Source of the DNA: an uncultured Bacteroidia bacterium
Lineage (GTDB): Bacteria; Bacteroidota; Bacteroidia; Bacteroidales; UBA932
Direction: 5' to 3'
DNA length: 14,053 bases
Assembly: GCA_902773305.1 (NCBI GenBank)
Contig: CACYEB010000036.1
Coordinates: forward strand, 1 to 14,053
Shown: in pieces, positions 1 to 7,150 of the stretch
Layout of the letters: every line of letters begins with the position of its first letter
How positions within the stretch are numbered: the first letter of the stretch is position 1
Translations under genes and position numbers: made by a program
The notes under the pieces: model-generated
The model's database searches: none
The model's input: only the letters and a program-made list of their open reading frames with translations
Told to the model about the DNA's origin: nothing

Positions 1-56
1 CCCACGGATGTGGATGATTTACCATTCTAATCACTTTAATACACCTTTATCAAGAA

Positions 57-785
57 ATGAAAAAGCTTTTTGTGTGCGCAGTGGTTTCTTTAATGTGCGC
101 AACCGGTGTTTTCGCCCAAAAGGGTGAGTGGTCTTTCTCTATCGGCACCGATGCCGCCACACAGTATATGTGGCGAGGCTACGCCCTGAGCGAAACCCCT
201 ACCCTGACCCCCACGGCAACGCTCAATTATGAGAAGGATGATTTCTCTTTTGAACTGGGTTATTGCAGTATTACCGAACTCCAGCGCAGTCACTATCTGG
301 AGATGGACGTATGGGCTGCTGCTTCATTCAAGGGCTTTACCTTTATGGCTCAGGAATACGGCTGCGGGAACAACCTTGGCATCGGCGGTTACAGTGACAA
401 TCTGGAACTGTCTCTCTCTTATGAGCTGCCCTTTGAGTTTCTCCCGCTGACCCTGTCCTGGAACACTTTCGTGCTGGGTGACGACTTCAACTGGGAAGGC
501 GAATCCGCCAAACGGGCTTTCTCTTCTTATGCAGAAATCGCCCTGCCCTACAAGTTCGGTGACTTCTCGGTTTGCGCCACAGCCGGTGCCGTTCCTTACC
601 GTTCAGACGATATGTATGAGTCAGAAGGTTTCAAGGTGGTGAACCTGAGCCTGCAGTGCGGCTACAACTTCTCCATCGGCGAAAACTTCAGTCTGCCTGT
701 CTTCATCCAGGATACCTACAATCCCCTTTTCAAGAAGAATTACGTAGTCCTCGGCTGCGGCCTCTCTTATACTTTTGAGTTATAA
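57..785 (+). CDS. Secreted, probable outer-membrane beta-barrel protein (TorF/porin-like)
   Basis: A 242-residue protein with a clear Sec signal peptide: Lys-Lys at 2-3, a hydrophobic core, and probable cleavage after VFA at residue 20. The mature part has alternating polar and hydrophobic/aromatic stretches typical of outer-membrane strands. It carries a YMWRGYALSETP segment near residues 37-48, which resembles the opening strand of TorF-type putative porins and related Bacteroidetes barrel proteins, and it ends in an amphipathic strand (LSYTFEL), as expected of a barrel inserted by BamA. It is probably a small outer-membrane channel or structural protein; no substrate can be named. The ATG at 57 is chosen because the signal peptide starts there. 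The stop is TAA (783-785), and the last six bases overlap the end of convergent aroK. I see no clear TAnnTTTG promoter in the 56 bases upstream, so the promoter may lie outside the window. Confidence 0.75.
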   Translation: MKKLFVCAVVSLMCATGVFAQKGEWSFSIGTDAATQYMWRGYALSETPTLTPTATLNYEKDDFSFELGYCSITELQRSHYLEMDVWAAASFKGFTFMAQEYGCGNNLGIGGYSDNLELSLSYELPFEFLPLTLSWNTFVLGDDFNWEGESAKRAFSSYAEIALPYKFGDFSVCATAGAVPYRSDDMYESEGFKVVNLSLQCGYNFSIGENFSLPVFIQDTYNPLFKKNYVVLGCGLSYTFEL

Positions 786-1319
786 TACCGGGGCGCTGCC
801 CTGTATATTTGACTGTCGGGCCAGAGATTCCAGTTCGGAGAGGATCTGCCCGGCAGTCTTGCCGTCAGTGACAACCGTGCAGTCCGCCACAGCCTGATAT
901 ACCGGGATGCGGCTTTCCCAGAGTTGTACGATCCGCTCCCTGTCTCCGCCATCCAGAAGCGGTCTTGTCGCCGTCAGTGTACTCCACTCCGGATTGAAGA
1001 CCGAGTCTTCGAGGGAAGCCTTGAGCCAGATGACCCTGCAACCGGCAGCCTTGAGCAGGTCGCGGTTCTCTTCGCGAAGGGGGGTTCCACCGCCAAGGGC
1101 CAGGATGCAGTCTTGCGTGCGGGAAAGGACCCGTCGCAGAGCGGCAGTCTCCTCTTCGCGAAACGCCGCTTCGCCTTTGGCGCGGATGATGTCGCCCGGT
1201 GCGACACCCTTTTCTATCTCGAAATCCAGGTCGATGAATTCCCGGCCGAGCAACTCGGCCAGCGCACGGCCGTAGGAACTCTTGCCGCACATCATAAAAC
1301 CTGTGAGGGCTACAATCAT
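780..1319 (-). CDS. aroK: Shikimate kinase
   Basis: A cytoplasmic enzyme that phosphorylates the 3-hydroxyl of shikimate with ATP, the fifth step of the chorismate (aromatic amino acid) pathway. The 179 residues match the usual length of about 170-180. Visible motifs are the Walker A loop G7-x4-GKS (7-14), the D30-L-D32 pair for Mg2+ and shikimate binding, R54 in AFREEE, the GGG shikimate-binding loop at 76-78, the lid arginine in R119-P-L-L, and R137-x-P-x-Y. It is the last gene of the rluB-era-parC-aroK operon. Its ATG (1319-1317) lies one base after the parC terminal TAG (1323-1321), in a different frame, which suggests translational coupling to parC. The stop is TAA, inside the palindromic TTATAA shared with the convergent gene. 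Confidence 0.95.
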   Translation of the reverse strand: MIVALTGFMMCGKSSYGRALAELLGREFIDLDFEIEKGVAPGDIIRAKGEAAFREEETAALRRVLSRTQDCILALGGGTPLREENRDLLKAAGCRVIWLKASLEDSVFNPEWSTLTATRPLLDGGDRERIVQLWESRIPVYQAVADCTVVTDGKTAGQILSELESLARQSNIQGSAPVL

Positions 1320-1320
1320 C

Positions 1321-4032
1321 CTAGAAAAGCGTGAGTTCTATGGGGCCTTCGTCCCGGTCGGATTCGGAATCTCCGCCATCTTCAAGGTGACCTTCCAGTA
1401 TCTTGGCGGCCTCTTCTGTGCTGATATTCTCCGGTGCCCTGTCAACTTCATCGCCGTCGAGCAGTTCTATGGTATCGGCCGCAGTTACGTCATTGTCGTC
1501 CACCGAGAACTCCGGCTCTGGGAAAGGTTCCACGAACACCGCCTTTGCGACGTCCAGATTGCTCACGCGGCGACCCTTTGCCTTGAAGGATTTCTTGCCG
1601 ATAAACTCGGCGACATCAATTATCTCAGGCTCGTGTGAGGCGTTCTTCCCCTTGAAGGTAACCTCCAGACGGGGGTATGAATCACAACAGATATCGCAGA
1701 ACTTGGAGCCGGGAGCCTCGCTTATGAAACATTGCTCCTTGTTGTCGCTCACTTCGAAACTGAAACGCTTCACATAGAAGAACTTGGACTCTTTGTCGTA
1801 GTATGCGACCGAATATACGGCCGCGGGGTCCAACTTTTCTATGCGGATGATGTCGCCCTGGTAGCGGTTGCTCAAATCGAACGACGTAGTGTAGTAGCAG
1901 CCGTTCTTGAGCACTACCAATATCTTGTCATCCTGCTGGAATTCGCCCAGGGATACGCCCCGGCCGGCATCGTTCAGACGCTGGATATCTTCGTCAAACC
2001 ATATTTCCTTGCCGCCGATGGTAGAGACGCCGGCGCTCTTGAGCTGAATCCTCTGAATGGGATTGCGCGTGAGCAGGTTGCCCCGGCTGGAACGGCCCTT
2101 GATGGCGAGCGTCGCAAAGTCGTAGGCATCGGTCGTCTTGCGGATGCCGGGACGGTTGCGGAAGTAAACCCTCACGCTCTCCGCCTCACCGTTGCCGTTG
2201 GCGGTAAACCACTCTATGCGGGTGCCAGGCTTGCCCTGGGTGAGGTTGTAGGTCTTGTTGCGCGTAACGCCGGTAACGGCAAAGCGTTTCACGTAGTACG
2301 GTCCGCCTTTCCCGTCGCGGTATATCACGTTGTATATGGTGCGGTCGTCTCCCTTCTTGAATACGCCCGCATAAATGATGTCGTTGCCGATGAATTCCTT
2401 GTCCTTGACGGTCGTGACGATATAATCGCCGTTTCTGAGGAACACTATTATGTCGTCTATGTCAGAGCAGTCGCACATATACTCTGGATTGCCCATCTTC
2501 TTGGGGTCTGTCCCCACGAAACCCTCTTCGCGGCTGCAGTAGAGTTTGGAGTTGGCCACCACGACTGTCTGCGCCTGGATGGTCTCGAACTCTTCAAGAC
2601 GCGTGCGGCGGGGAAACGCATCGCCGTACTTCTTCTTGAGATTCTTGAAATAGTCGATCGTGTATTCCGTCAGATGCTCCAGATGGTAGCGGATCTGCTC
2701 CATCTGCTGCTCTATGCTGCGGATGCGGTCGTCGGCCGCCTTGATGTCGAACTTGGATATCTTGCGCACCGGCTTTTCAACCAGCTTGAGGATGTCTTCG
2801 GAGGTGATTTCCCGCTTTACCAGGCTCTGGTACTTCTTCATCTCGGCAGTGACGTCGGCCACCTGCTCCTCCCAGGTGGAAGCGTCGTTTTCCAGAACAC
2901 GGTAAATCTTCTTCTCGAAGAATATCTTCTCCAAAGAGATGCGGTGCCAGTCGTCTTCGAGCTCGCCCAGCTACACTCCCAGTTCCTGCTCGAAAAGCTT
3001 GCGGGTATGGAATGCGCTGTAGCTGAGTATCTCGTTGACCGACATAAACTCCGGACGGCCGTCCTTGATGACCACGGCATTGGGAGAGAGGCTCACGGCG
3101 CATTTGGTGCACACGTACAGGGCGTCTATGGTCTTGTCGGGAGAGATGTCGGGCGCGAGCTGGATCACTATCTACGCCTTTTCGGCGGTGAAATCATCCA
3201 CCTTCTTGATCTTGATCTTGCCGCGGTCGTTGGCGGCTATGATGGAGTCGATCACGCTGCGGGTCGTTTCGCCGTAGGGGATATCCTCTATCACCAGGGT
3301 CCGCTTGTCGCGCTTGGTGATGGTGGCACGCACCCTCACGCGCCCGCCACGCTGCCCGCCGTTGTATTTGGAACAGTCGGCGATGCCTCCGGTTGCAAAG
3401 TCGGGATAGATATCCACCTCCTTGCCGCGGAGGGCGGCGATACTGGCGTCTATCAGTTCGTTGAAGTTATGCGGGAGGATTTCCACGCGCAGGCCGACAC
3501 CGATGCCCATAGTGCCCTGTGCCAGCAGCAGCGGGAATTTGACCGGCAGGCACACCGGCTCCAGGTTGTTACGGTCGTAGGAATATTCCCATTCGGTGAT
3601 CTTGGGATTGTAAACCACCTCAAGCGCGAATTTGCTCAGCTTGGCCTCGATATAACGCATTGCCGCCGCCTTGTCGCCGGTGAGGATGTTGCCCCAGTTG
3701 CCCTGTCCGTCTATCAGGAGGCCCTTCTGCTGTATCGAAACCAGGGCGTCGTAGATGGAGGCGTCGCCGTGGGGATGATATTTCATGGTGTCGCCCACGA
3801 TGCCCGCCACCTTGTGGAACTTGCCGTCTTCGTTGAGCTTGAGAGTGTGCAGGATACGGCGCTGGACAGGCTTGAGACCGTCTTCGATGTATGGTACCGC
3901 ACGGTCGAGCATCACATAAGAGGCGTAGTCCAGGAACCAGTCCTTGAACATACCGGGCAACTTGTAGCGGTTTTCACCGGCATTTATCACCCTGTTGAAT
4001 TTCTGCTCTTTGCTGTTTTTCTCTTCGCTCAT
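1321..4032 (-). CDS. parC: DNA topoisomerase IV subunit A (ParC) with two in-frame TAG codons
   Basis: The DNA-cleaving subunit of topoisomerase IV, which decatenates replicated chromosomes together with ParE. The frame from ATG 4032 to the terminal TAG 1321 is 904 codons, within what I would expect for Bacteroidetes ParC. The winged-helix domain includes QRR (57-59), HPHGD (86-90) and the catalytic Tyr127 in AMRYIEA. Tower, coiled-coil and beta-pinwheel parts follow (for example SRGNLLT and TIYNVIYRDGKGG), and the end LTLF suits the family. Two internal TAG codons, at 3174-3172 (residue 287) and 2973-2971 (residue 354), break the frame. There is no frameshift, and similarity continues across both (TAEKA-TAG-IVIQLAPDIS; EQELGV-TAG-LGELEDDW). 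A conventional annotation would show three fragments: 4032-3172, about 3171-2971 and about 2970-1321. Explanations are UAG readthrough or suppression, reinitiated split subunits, a recent pseudogene, or sequence error. The family is certain; expression as one protein is not. Confidence 0.85.
2971..2973 (-). other. In-frame TAG 2 inside parC (codon 354)
   Basis: The plus strand reads cta, which is TAG on the coding strand. The context is GTG TAG CTG GGC, between EQELGV and LGELEDDW, followed by the conserved SLEKIFFE segment. As I recall, this position in homologues is a variable polar residue such as Arg or Gln. The downstream codon CTG is also found after the TAG that ends the permease gene at 8381. 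Confidence 0.9.
3172..3174 (-). other. In-frame TAG 1 inside parC (codon 287)
   Basis: The plus strand reads cta, which is TAG on the coding strand. The context is GCG TAG ATA GTG. From memory, Bacteroidetes ParC proteins usually have Glu here (as in VEI or AEI before the conserved segment LAPG.S.DKTIDALY). A single base change links TAG to GAG (Glu) and to CAG (Gln). The frame and conservation resume at the very next codon. Confidence 0.9.
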
Positions 4033-4035
4033 AGT

Positions 4036-4929
4036 CTAATCTTGAATATATCCGAAACGGCGCAGCATGCCGCGATCGTCGCGCCAGTTCTCCTCTACCT
4101 TGACATAAACTGTCAGGAACACTTTCTTTTCAAAGAAATGCTCCATTTCGATGCGGGCCGCGGTGGCAGTCTTCTTCAGGGCGGCCCCGCCCTTACCGAT
4201 GATTATCCCTTTCTGCGAAGGGCGCATCACGTTTATCACCGCCCGGATGTCGTAACGCTCCTCGCTCTCCCTGAACTCCTCTATCACCACCTCGGTGCAG
4301 TATGGTATCTCCTTTTCATAATTCTCCAGAATCTTTTCGCGGATTATCTCGGAGGCGAAGAATCGGAGGCTGCGGTCGGTGAACACATCCTTGTCGTACC
4401 AGGGCGGACTCTGGGGAAGCAGCTCCCTGATCCTTTCGAATATCTGTTCTACGTTGAATCTCTCCAGTGCCGAAGCGGCGAAGATGTCGGCTTTCGGAAG
4501 ACGCTCACGCCACCAGGCGGCCAGGGAGGCCACGCGCTCCTGGTCGCTTTTGTCTATCTTGTTTATGACAAGCACTACCGGGCAGGTCAAGGCTGCGAGC
4601 CTTGCGACATAATCTTCGTTTTTGTCGGGCTGCTCCACGACGTCGGTCACATAGAGGATAACGTCGGCATCGCCCATGGCGGTGTCCACAAAATCCATCA
4701 TACTCTCCTGCAACCGGTACTTGGGTTTCAGTATGCCGGGGGTGTCGCAATAAACTATCTGGTAATCGTCACCGTTCACTATACCCATAATGCGGTGCCG
4801 GGTCGTCTGCGCCTTGGATGTGACAATTGACAGACGCTCGCCCACCAGGGCATTCATCAGGGTGGACTTTCCCACGTTGGGGTTGCCCACGATATTCACG
4901 AATCCCGATCTGTGGTTGGTGCCAGGCAT
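4036..4929 (-). CDS. era: GTPase Era, 30S ribosome assembly factor
   Basis: An essential GTPase that binds the 3' end of 16S rRNA and checks 30S subunit maturation; it is cytoplasmic or membrane-associated. At 297 residues it has the standard length. G1 is G15-x4-GKS (15-22), the switch region is TTRHR (42-46), G3 is D62-TPG, G4 is NKID (123-126) and G5 is SAL near 153. The KH RNA-binding domain has GKGG at 245-248 and ends with the family pattern WRDD...LRRFGY. The ATG at 4929 follows the rluB TAG with no gap (TAGATG), in the same frame. Era itself ends in TAG, and a single ACT codon then separates it from the parC ATG, again in frame. The C-terminus fits the family, so TAG 4038-4036 looks like a genuine stop even though readthrough would give a fusion with ParC. 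Confidence 0.96.
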   Translation of the reverse strand: MPGTNHRSGFVNIVGNPNVGKSTLMNALVGERLSIVTSKAQTTRHRIMGIVNGDDYQIVYCDTPGILKPKYRLQESMMDFVDTAMGDADVILYVTDVVEQPDKNEDYVARLAALTCPVVLVINKIDKSDQERVASLAAWWRERLPKADIFAASALERFNVEQIFERIRELLPQSPPWYDKDVFTDRSLRFFASEIIREKILENYEKEIPYCTEVVIEEFRESEERYDIRAVINVMRPSQKGIIIGKGGAALKKTATAARIEMEHFFEKKVFLTVYVKVEENWRDDRGMLRRFGYIQD

Positions 4930-5814
4930 CTACCTCTCCCCTCCCATCATCAGGAAATTGACCTCTTCCCTTGTCAGGAAACGCCACTGGCCGCGCTTGA
5001 GGTTTTTCTTCGTCAGGCCTGCGAAATATACGCGGTCAAGTTTCTTGACCTTGTATCCAAGATGCTCGAATATGCGGCGGACGATGCGGTTGCGGCCGCT
5101 GTGGATCTCAATGCCTATCTTGCTGCGGTTGTCATCGATATATGAGAGTTTGTCGGCGTGGATTTCGCCGTCTTCGAGCTTTATGCCGTTTACGATTGCC
5201 GTAAAGTCACTGCCCTTGAGATTCTTGTCCAGATCTACCTGATAAATCTTCCTGGTCTCGTAAGAGGGGTGCATAAGTTTCTCCGCCAGCGGGCCGTCGT
5301 TGGTAAAGAGCAGGACACCCGTCGTCGCCTTGTCCAGACGGCCTACCGGAAATACCCGCTGAGGGCACTTCTCCTTGGATATGAGTTCCATTACCGTGTT
5401 CTCTGCGTGAGGGTCGCTCATCGTGGTGACATAGTTCTTGGGCTTGTTCATCACCAGATAGACCTTCTGCTCTCCCTTCAGGCGCTCGCCGTTGAAGCGG
5501 ACGTCGTCGCCCGGTTTGACCTTGGTGCCGAGTTCCGTGACTATTTTGCCGTTGACAGTTACCAGGCCGGTCTGGATGTAGGTATCGGCCTCGCGGCGGG
5601 AGCAGATGCCCGAATTGGCTATGAATTTGTTCAGACGGGTCTCCCCGTTGTCGGCCTTTTCATTACCGGCATCCTTGGTTACGCCTCTGGGCGTGTAATA
5701 CTTGCCGCGTCCGGTACCCTTGCCGGGCTTGCGACCGTCAGTCAAACGAAACCGCCCGGAAGATTTTTTTTGAGGGGCTGACGCATCACTGCGGTTGTTT
5801 TTTCCCTTGTACAT
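4930..5814 (-). CDS. rluB: RluB/RsuA-family rRNA pseudouridine synthase
   Basis: It converts uridine to pseudouridine in ribosomal RNA; RluB acts on helix 80 of 23S rRNA, but RsuA- and RluF-type paralogues are close, so the target site is not certain. The 294 residues begin with a lysine/arginine/glycine-rich, probably disordered tail (1-57), as often seen in Bacteroidetes members. An S4 RNA-binding domain follows (RLNKFIANSGICSRREAD, from residue 60). The catalytic domain has GRLD with the catalytic Asp161, then TTGVLLFTNDG, and near the end GRNRIVRRIFEHLGY. It is the first gene of the operon with era, parC and aroK, behind a strong promoter (5847-5877). The ATG at 5814 lies about 25 bases after the expected transcription start. 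The stop is TAG, directly followed by the era ATG. Confidence 0.93.
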   Translation of the reverse strand: MYKGKNNRSDASAPQKKSSGRFRLTDGRKPGKGTGRGKYYTPRGVTKDAGNEKADNGETRLNKFIANSGICSRREADTYIQTGLVTVNGKIVTELGTKVKPGDDVRFNGERLKGEQKVYLVMNKPKNYVTTMSDPHAENTVMELISKEKCPQRVFPVGRLDKATTGVLLFTNDGPLAEKLMHPSYETRKIYQVDLDKNLKGSDFTAIVNGIKLEDGEIHADKLSYIDDNRSKIGIEIHSGRNRIVRRIFEHLGYKVKKLDRVYFAGLTKKNLKRGQWRFLTREEVNFLMMGGER

Positions 5815-5846
5815 CTTGTAGTTACAATAATTAATGCATTAAGTTG

Positions 5847-5877
5847 CAAATTTATGCAATTAAAATTTATTAGCAAA
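5847..5877 (-). promoter_or_regulatory. Bacteroidetes-type promoter for rluB-era-parC-aroK
   Basis: Read on the minus strand: a -33 element TTTG (5877-5874), exactly 19 bases, then TAAATTTG (5854-5847), a perfect match to the TAnnTTTG -7 box used by the Bacteroidetes primary sigma factor. Transcription should start near 5840, leaving a short AT-rich leader of about 25 bases before the ATG at 5814. No Shine-Dalgarno sequence is present, as is normal for this phylum. Confidence 0.8.
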
Positions 5878-5904
5878 CCGGTACAACGGGATTATTAATC
5901 TTTG

Positions 5905-5912
5905 TAACTTTG
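5905..5912 (+). promoter_or_regulatory. -7 box of the nagA promoter
   Basis: TAACTTTG is a perfect TAnnTTTG box, 24 bases before the nagA ATG, giving an expected start near 5918. No good TTG/TTTG lies 19-21 bases upstream, so the -33 part is weak or depends on an activator. Together with the rluB promoter it makes 5815-5936 a divergent promoter region. Confidence 0.55.
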
Positions 5913-5936
5913 TAAATCACGATAATACTTGTTGTT

Positions 5937-7082
5937 ATGCGTACACTCATAAGAGATTGCAACATCGCGTCGCCGGGTTTTGAAGTCAAACACGGAAGCA
6001 TCCTTTTCAAGGACAATATCATTTACAGCATCCTGACTCCGGGCGAAAGCCTGCCGGACGCCGACCTCACCATAAATGCCAACGGGCTCACTGCGATTCC
6101 CGGAATGATTGACATCCACTGCCACGGCCGCAACAACTGCGATTTCACGGACGGAGATGTCGAAGGGGTGAACACCATCGGTATCAACAAACTCAAGGAG
6201 GGGGTCACTATGATGCTCCCCACGACGCTCACCCAGAGCGAAGAGGCCCTTTCGGCCGCCTTCGACTCCATAGCCCATTACAACGGCAAGGGTGTCAAGA
6301 TGCCGGGTGTGCATCTGGAGGGTCCCTTCATCAACCCGAGCGAAGTGGGCGCCCAGAACCCCTCTTTCGTGCGTATGCCTGACATCAATCTGGTTCAGAA
6401 ACTGAACGATATCTACCCCATACACAAGGTGTCCTTCGCCCCGGAACTCCCCGGCGGCGACTCCTTTGTGACGGACCTGCTGGCTATGGGCATCGTCCCC
6501 AGCGCCGCCCACAGCGCAGCCAAGTATGCCGAGTTCAAGCGCTGCTACGCCAAGGGGTTGCGCAACCTCACCCATTTCTGCAACCAGATGACCCCCCTGC
6601 ACCACCGCGAAATCGGTCTGGTGGGCGCCGGACTGCTGCATACCAATGTGTTTGCCGAGATGATCTGCGACACGCTGCACTCCAGTCCGAATATGATCAA
6701 ACTGGCGTTCAAGGTTAAGGGCGTGGACCATATGATACTCATTACCGACGCAATGCGCGCCGCGGGAATGCCCGACGGGGAATATGACCTCGGAGGACTG
6801 CCGGTGATGGTTTCCGGCGGGGCTGCGCGGCTCCGCGAGAATGCCGCCCTTGCAGGGAGCGTGCTCCGTATGAACGTCGCCCTCAAGAACGTGGTTGAGA
6901 TTACCGGACTGCCGCTGAGCGAAGCCGTCCGTGCCGGCGCCCTCAACGCCGCACACAGTCTCGGATACAAGAACATCGGCCGCATTGAAACCGGGTTCAC
7001 CGCCGACGTGGCCCTCATAGACGACAATTTCATAGTCCACAACACCTTCGTGGACGGCGAGATGCGCTACTCTCTCGACTGA
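5937..7082 (+). CDS. nagA: N-acetylglucosamine-6-phosphate deacetylase
   Basis: A cytoplasmic amidohydrolase that removes acetate from GlcNAc-6-phosphate to give glucosamine-6-phosphate, feeding amino sugars from peptidoglycan recycling or host glycans into central metabolism. At 381 residues it has the usual length. Visible motifs are IDIHCHG with H61 and H63, HLEGPF with metal ligand E128 (126-131), APE (168-170), H192 in AHSAAK, H213 in THFCNQMTPL, H248, and the catalytic ITDAM Asp271. LAGS near residue 309 also suits the family. The start ATG 5937 follows a good -7 box; the stop is TGA. No nagB or sugar transporter is adjacent. A permease gene follows after 68 bases, probably with its own promoter. 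Confidence 0.93.
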   Translation: MRTLIRDCNIASPGFEVKHGSILFKDNIIYSILTPGESLPDADLTINANGLTAIPGMIDIHCHGRNNCDFTDGDVEGVNTIGINKLKEGVTMMLPTTLTQSEEALSAAFDSIAHYNGKGVKMPGVHLEGPFINPSEVGAQNPSFVRMPDINLVQKLNDIYPIHKVSFAPELPGGDSFVTDLLAMGIVPSAAHSAAKYAEFKRCYAKGLRNLTHFCNQMTPLHHREIGLVGAGLLHTNVFAEMICDTLHSSPNMIKLAFKVKGVDHMILITDAMRAAGMPDGEYDLGGLPVMVSGGAARLRENAALAGSVLRMNVALKNVVEITGLPLSEAVRAGALNAAHSLGYKNIGRIETGFTADVALIDDNFIVHNTFVDGEMRYSLD

Positions 7083-7096
7083 TTTTTCCATTTCTC

Positions 7097-7127
7097 TTGC
7101 AGCTGTCCGGATTTAGTCGTATATTCG
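7097..7127 (+). promoter_or_regulatory. Possible promoter of the permease gene
   Basis: TTG (7097-7099), 20 bases, then TATATTCG (7120-7127), which matches TAnnTTTG except for one base (C for T at 7126). Spacing is right for a Bacteroidetes promoter. The expected start is near 7133, about 18 bases before the ATG at 7151. Confidence 0.4.
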
Positions 7128-7150
7128 GACATCTAAAATATTGCAGAGAT

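Noticed and set aside
2971..3168. Reading the middle parC piece as an independent small gene
   Set aside because: It begins at a GTG two codons after TAG 1 and is simply the conserved part of ParC in the same frame. No separate start signal is visible.
2971..3174. Intein, intron or mobile element splitting parC
   Set aside because: No extra sequence lies at either TAG; family similarity resumes at the next codon.
1732..4830. A 1032-codon plus-strand open frame antisense to era and parC
   Set aside because: It is codon-aligned with the minus-strand genes and stays open only because those genes avoid TTA, CTA and TCA codons. Its translation shows no recognisable domain, while the minus strand encodes clear Era and ParC.
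5158..5781. A 207-codon plus-strand open frame over rluB
   Set aside because: Antisense shadow of the pseudouridine synthase gene, with no recognisable protein features.
5895..7091. A 398-codon minus-strand open frame over nagA
   Set aside because: Codon-aligned antisense shadow of nagA; the plus strand has every NagA motif.
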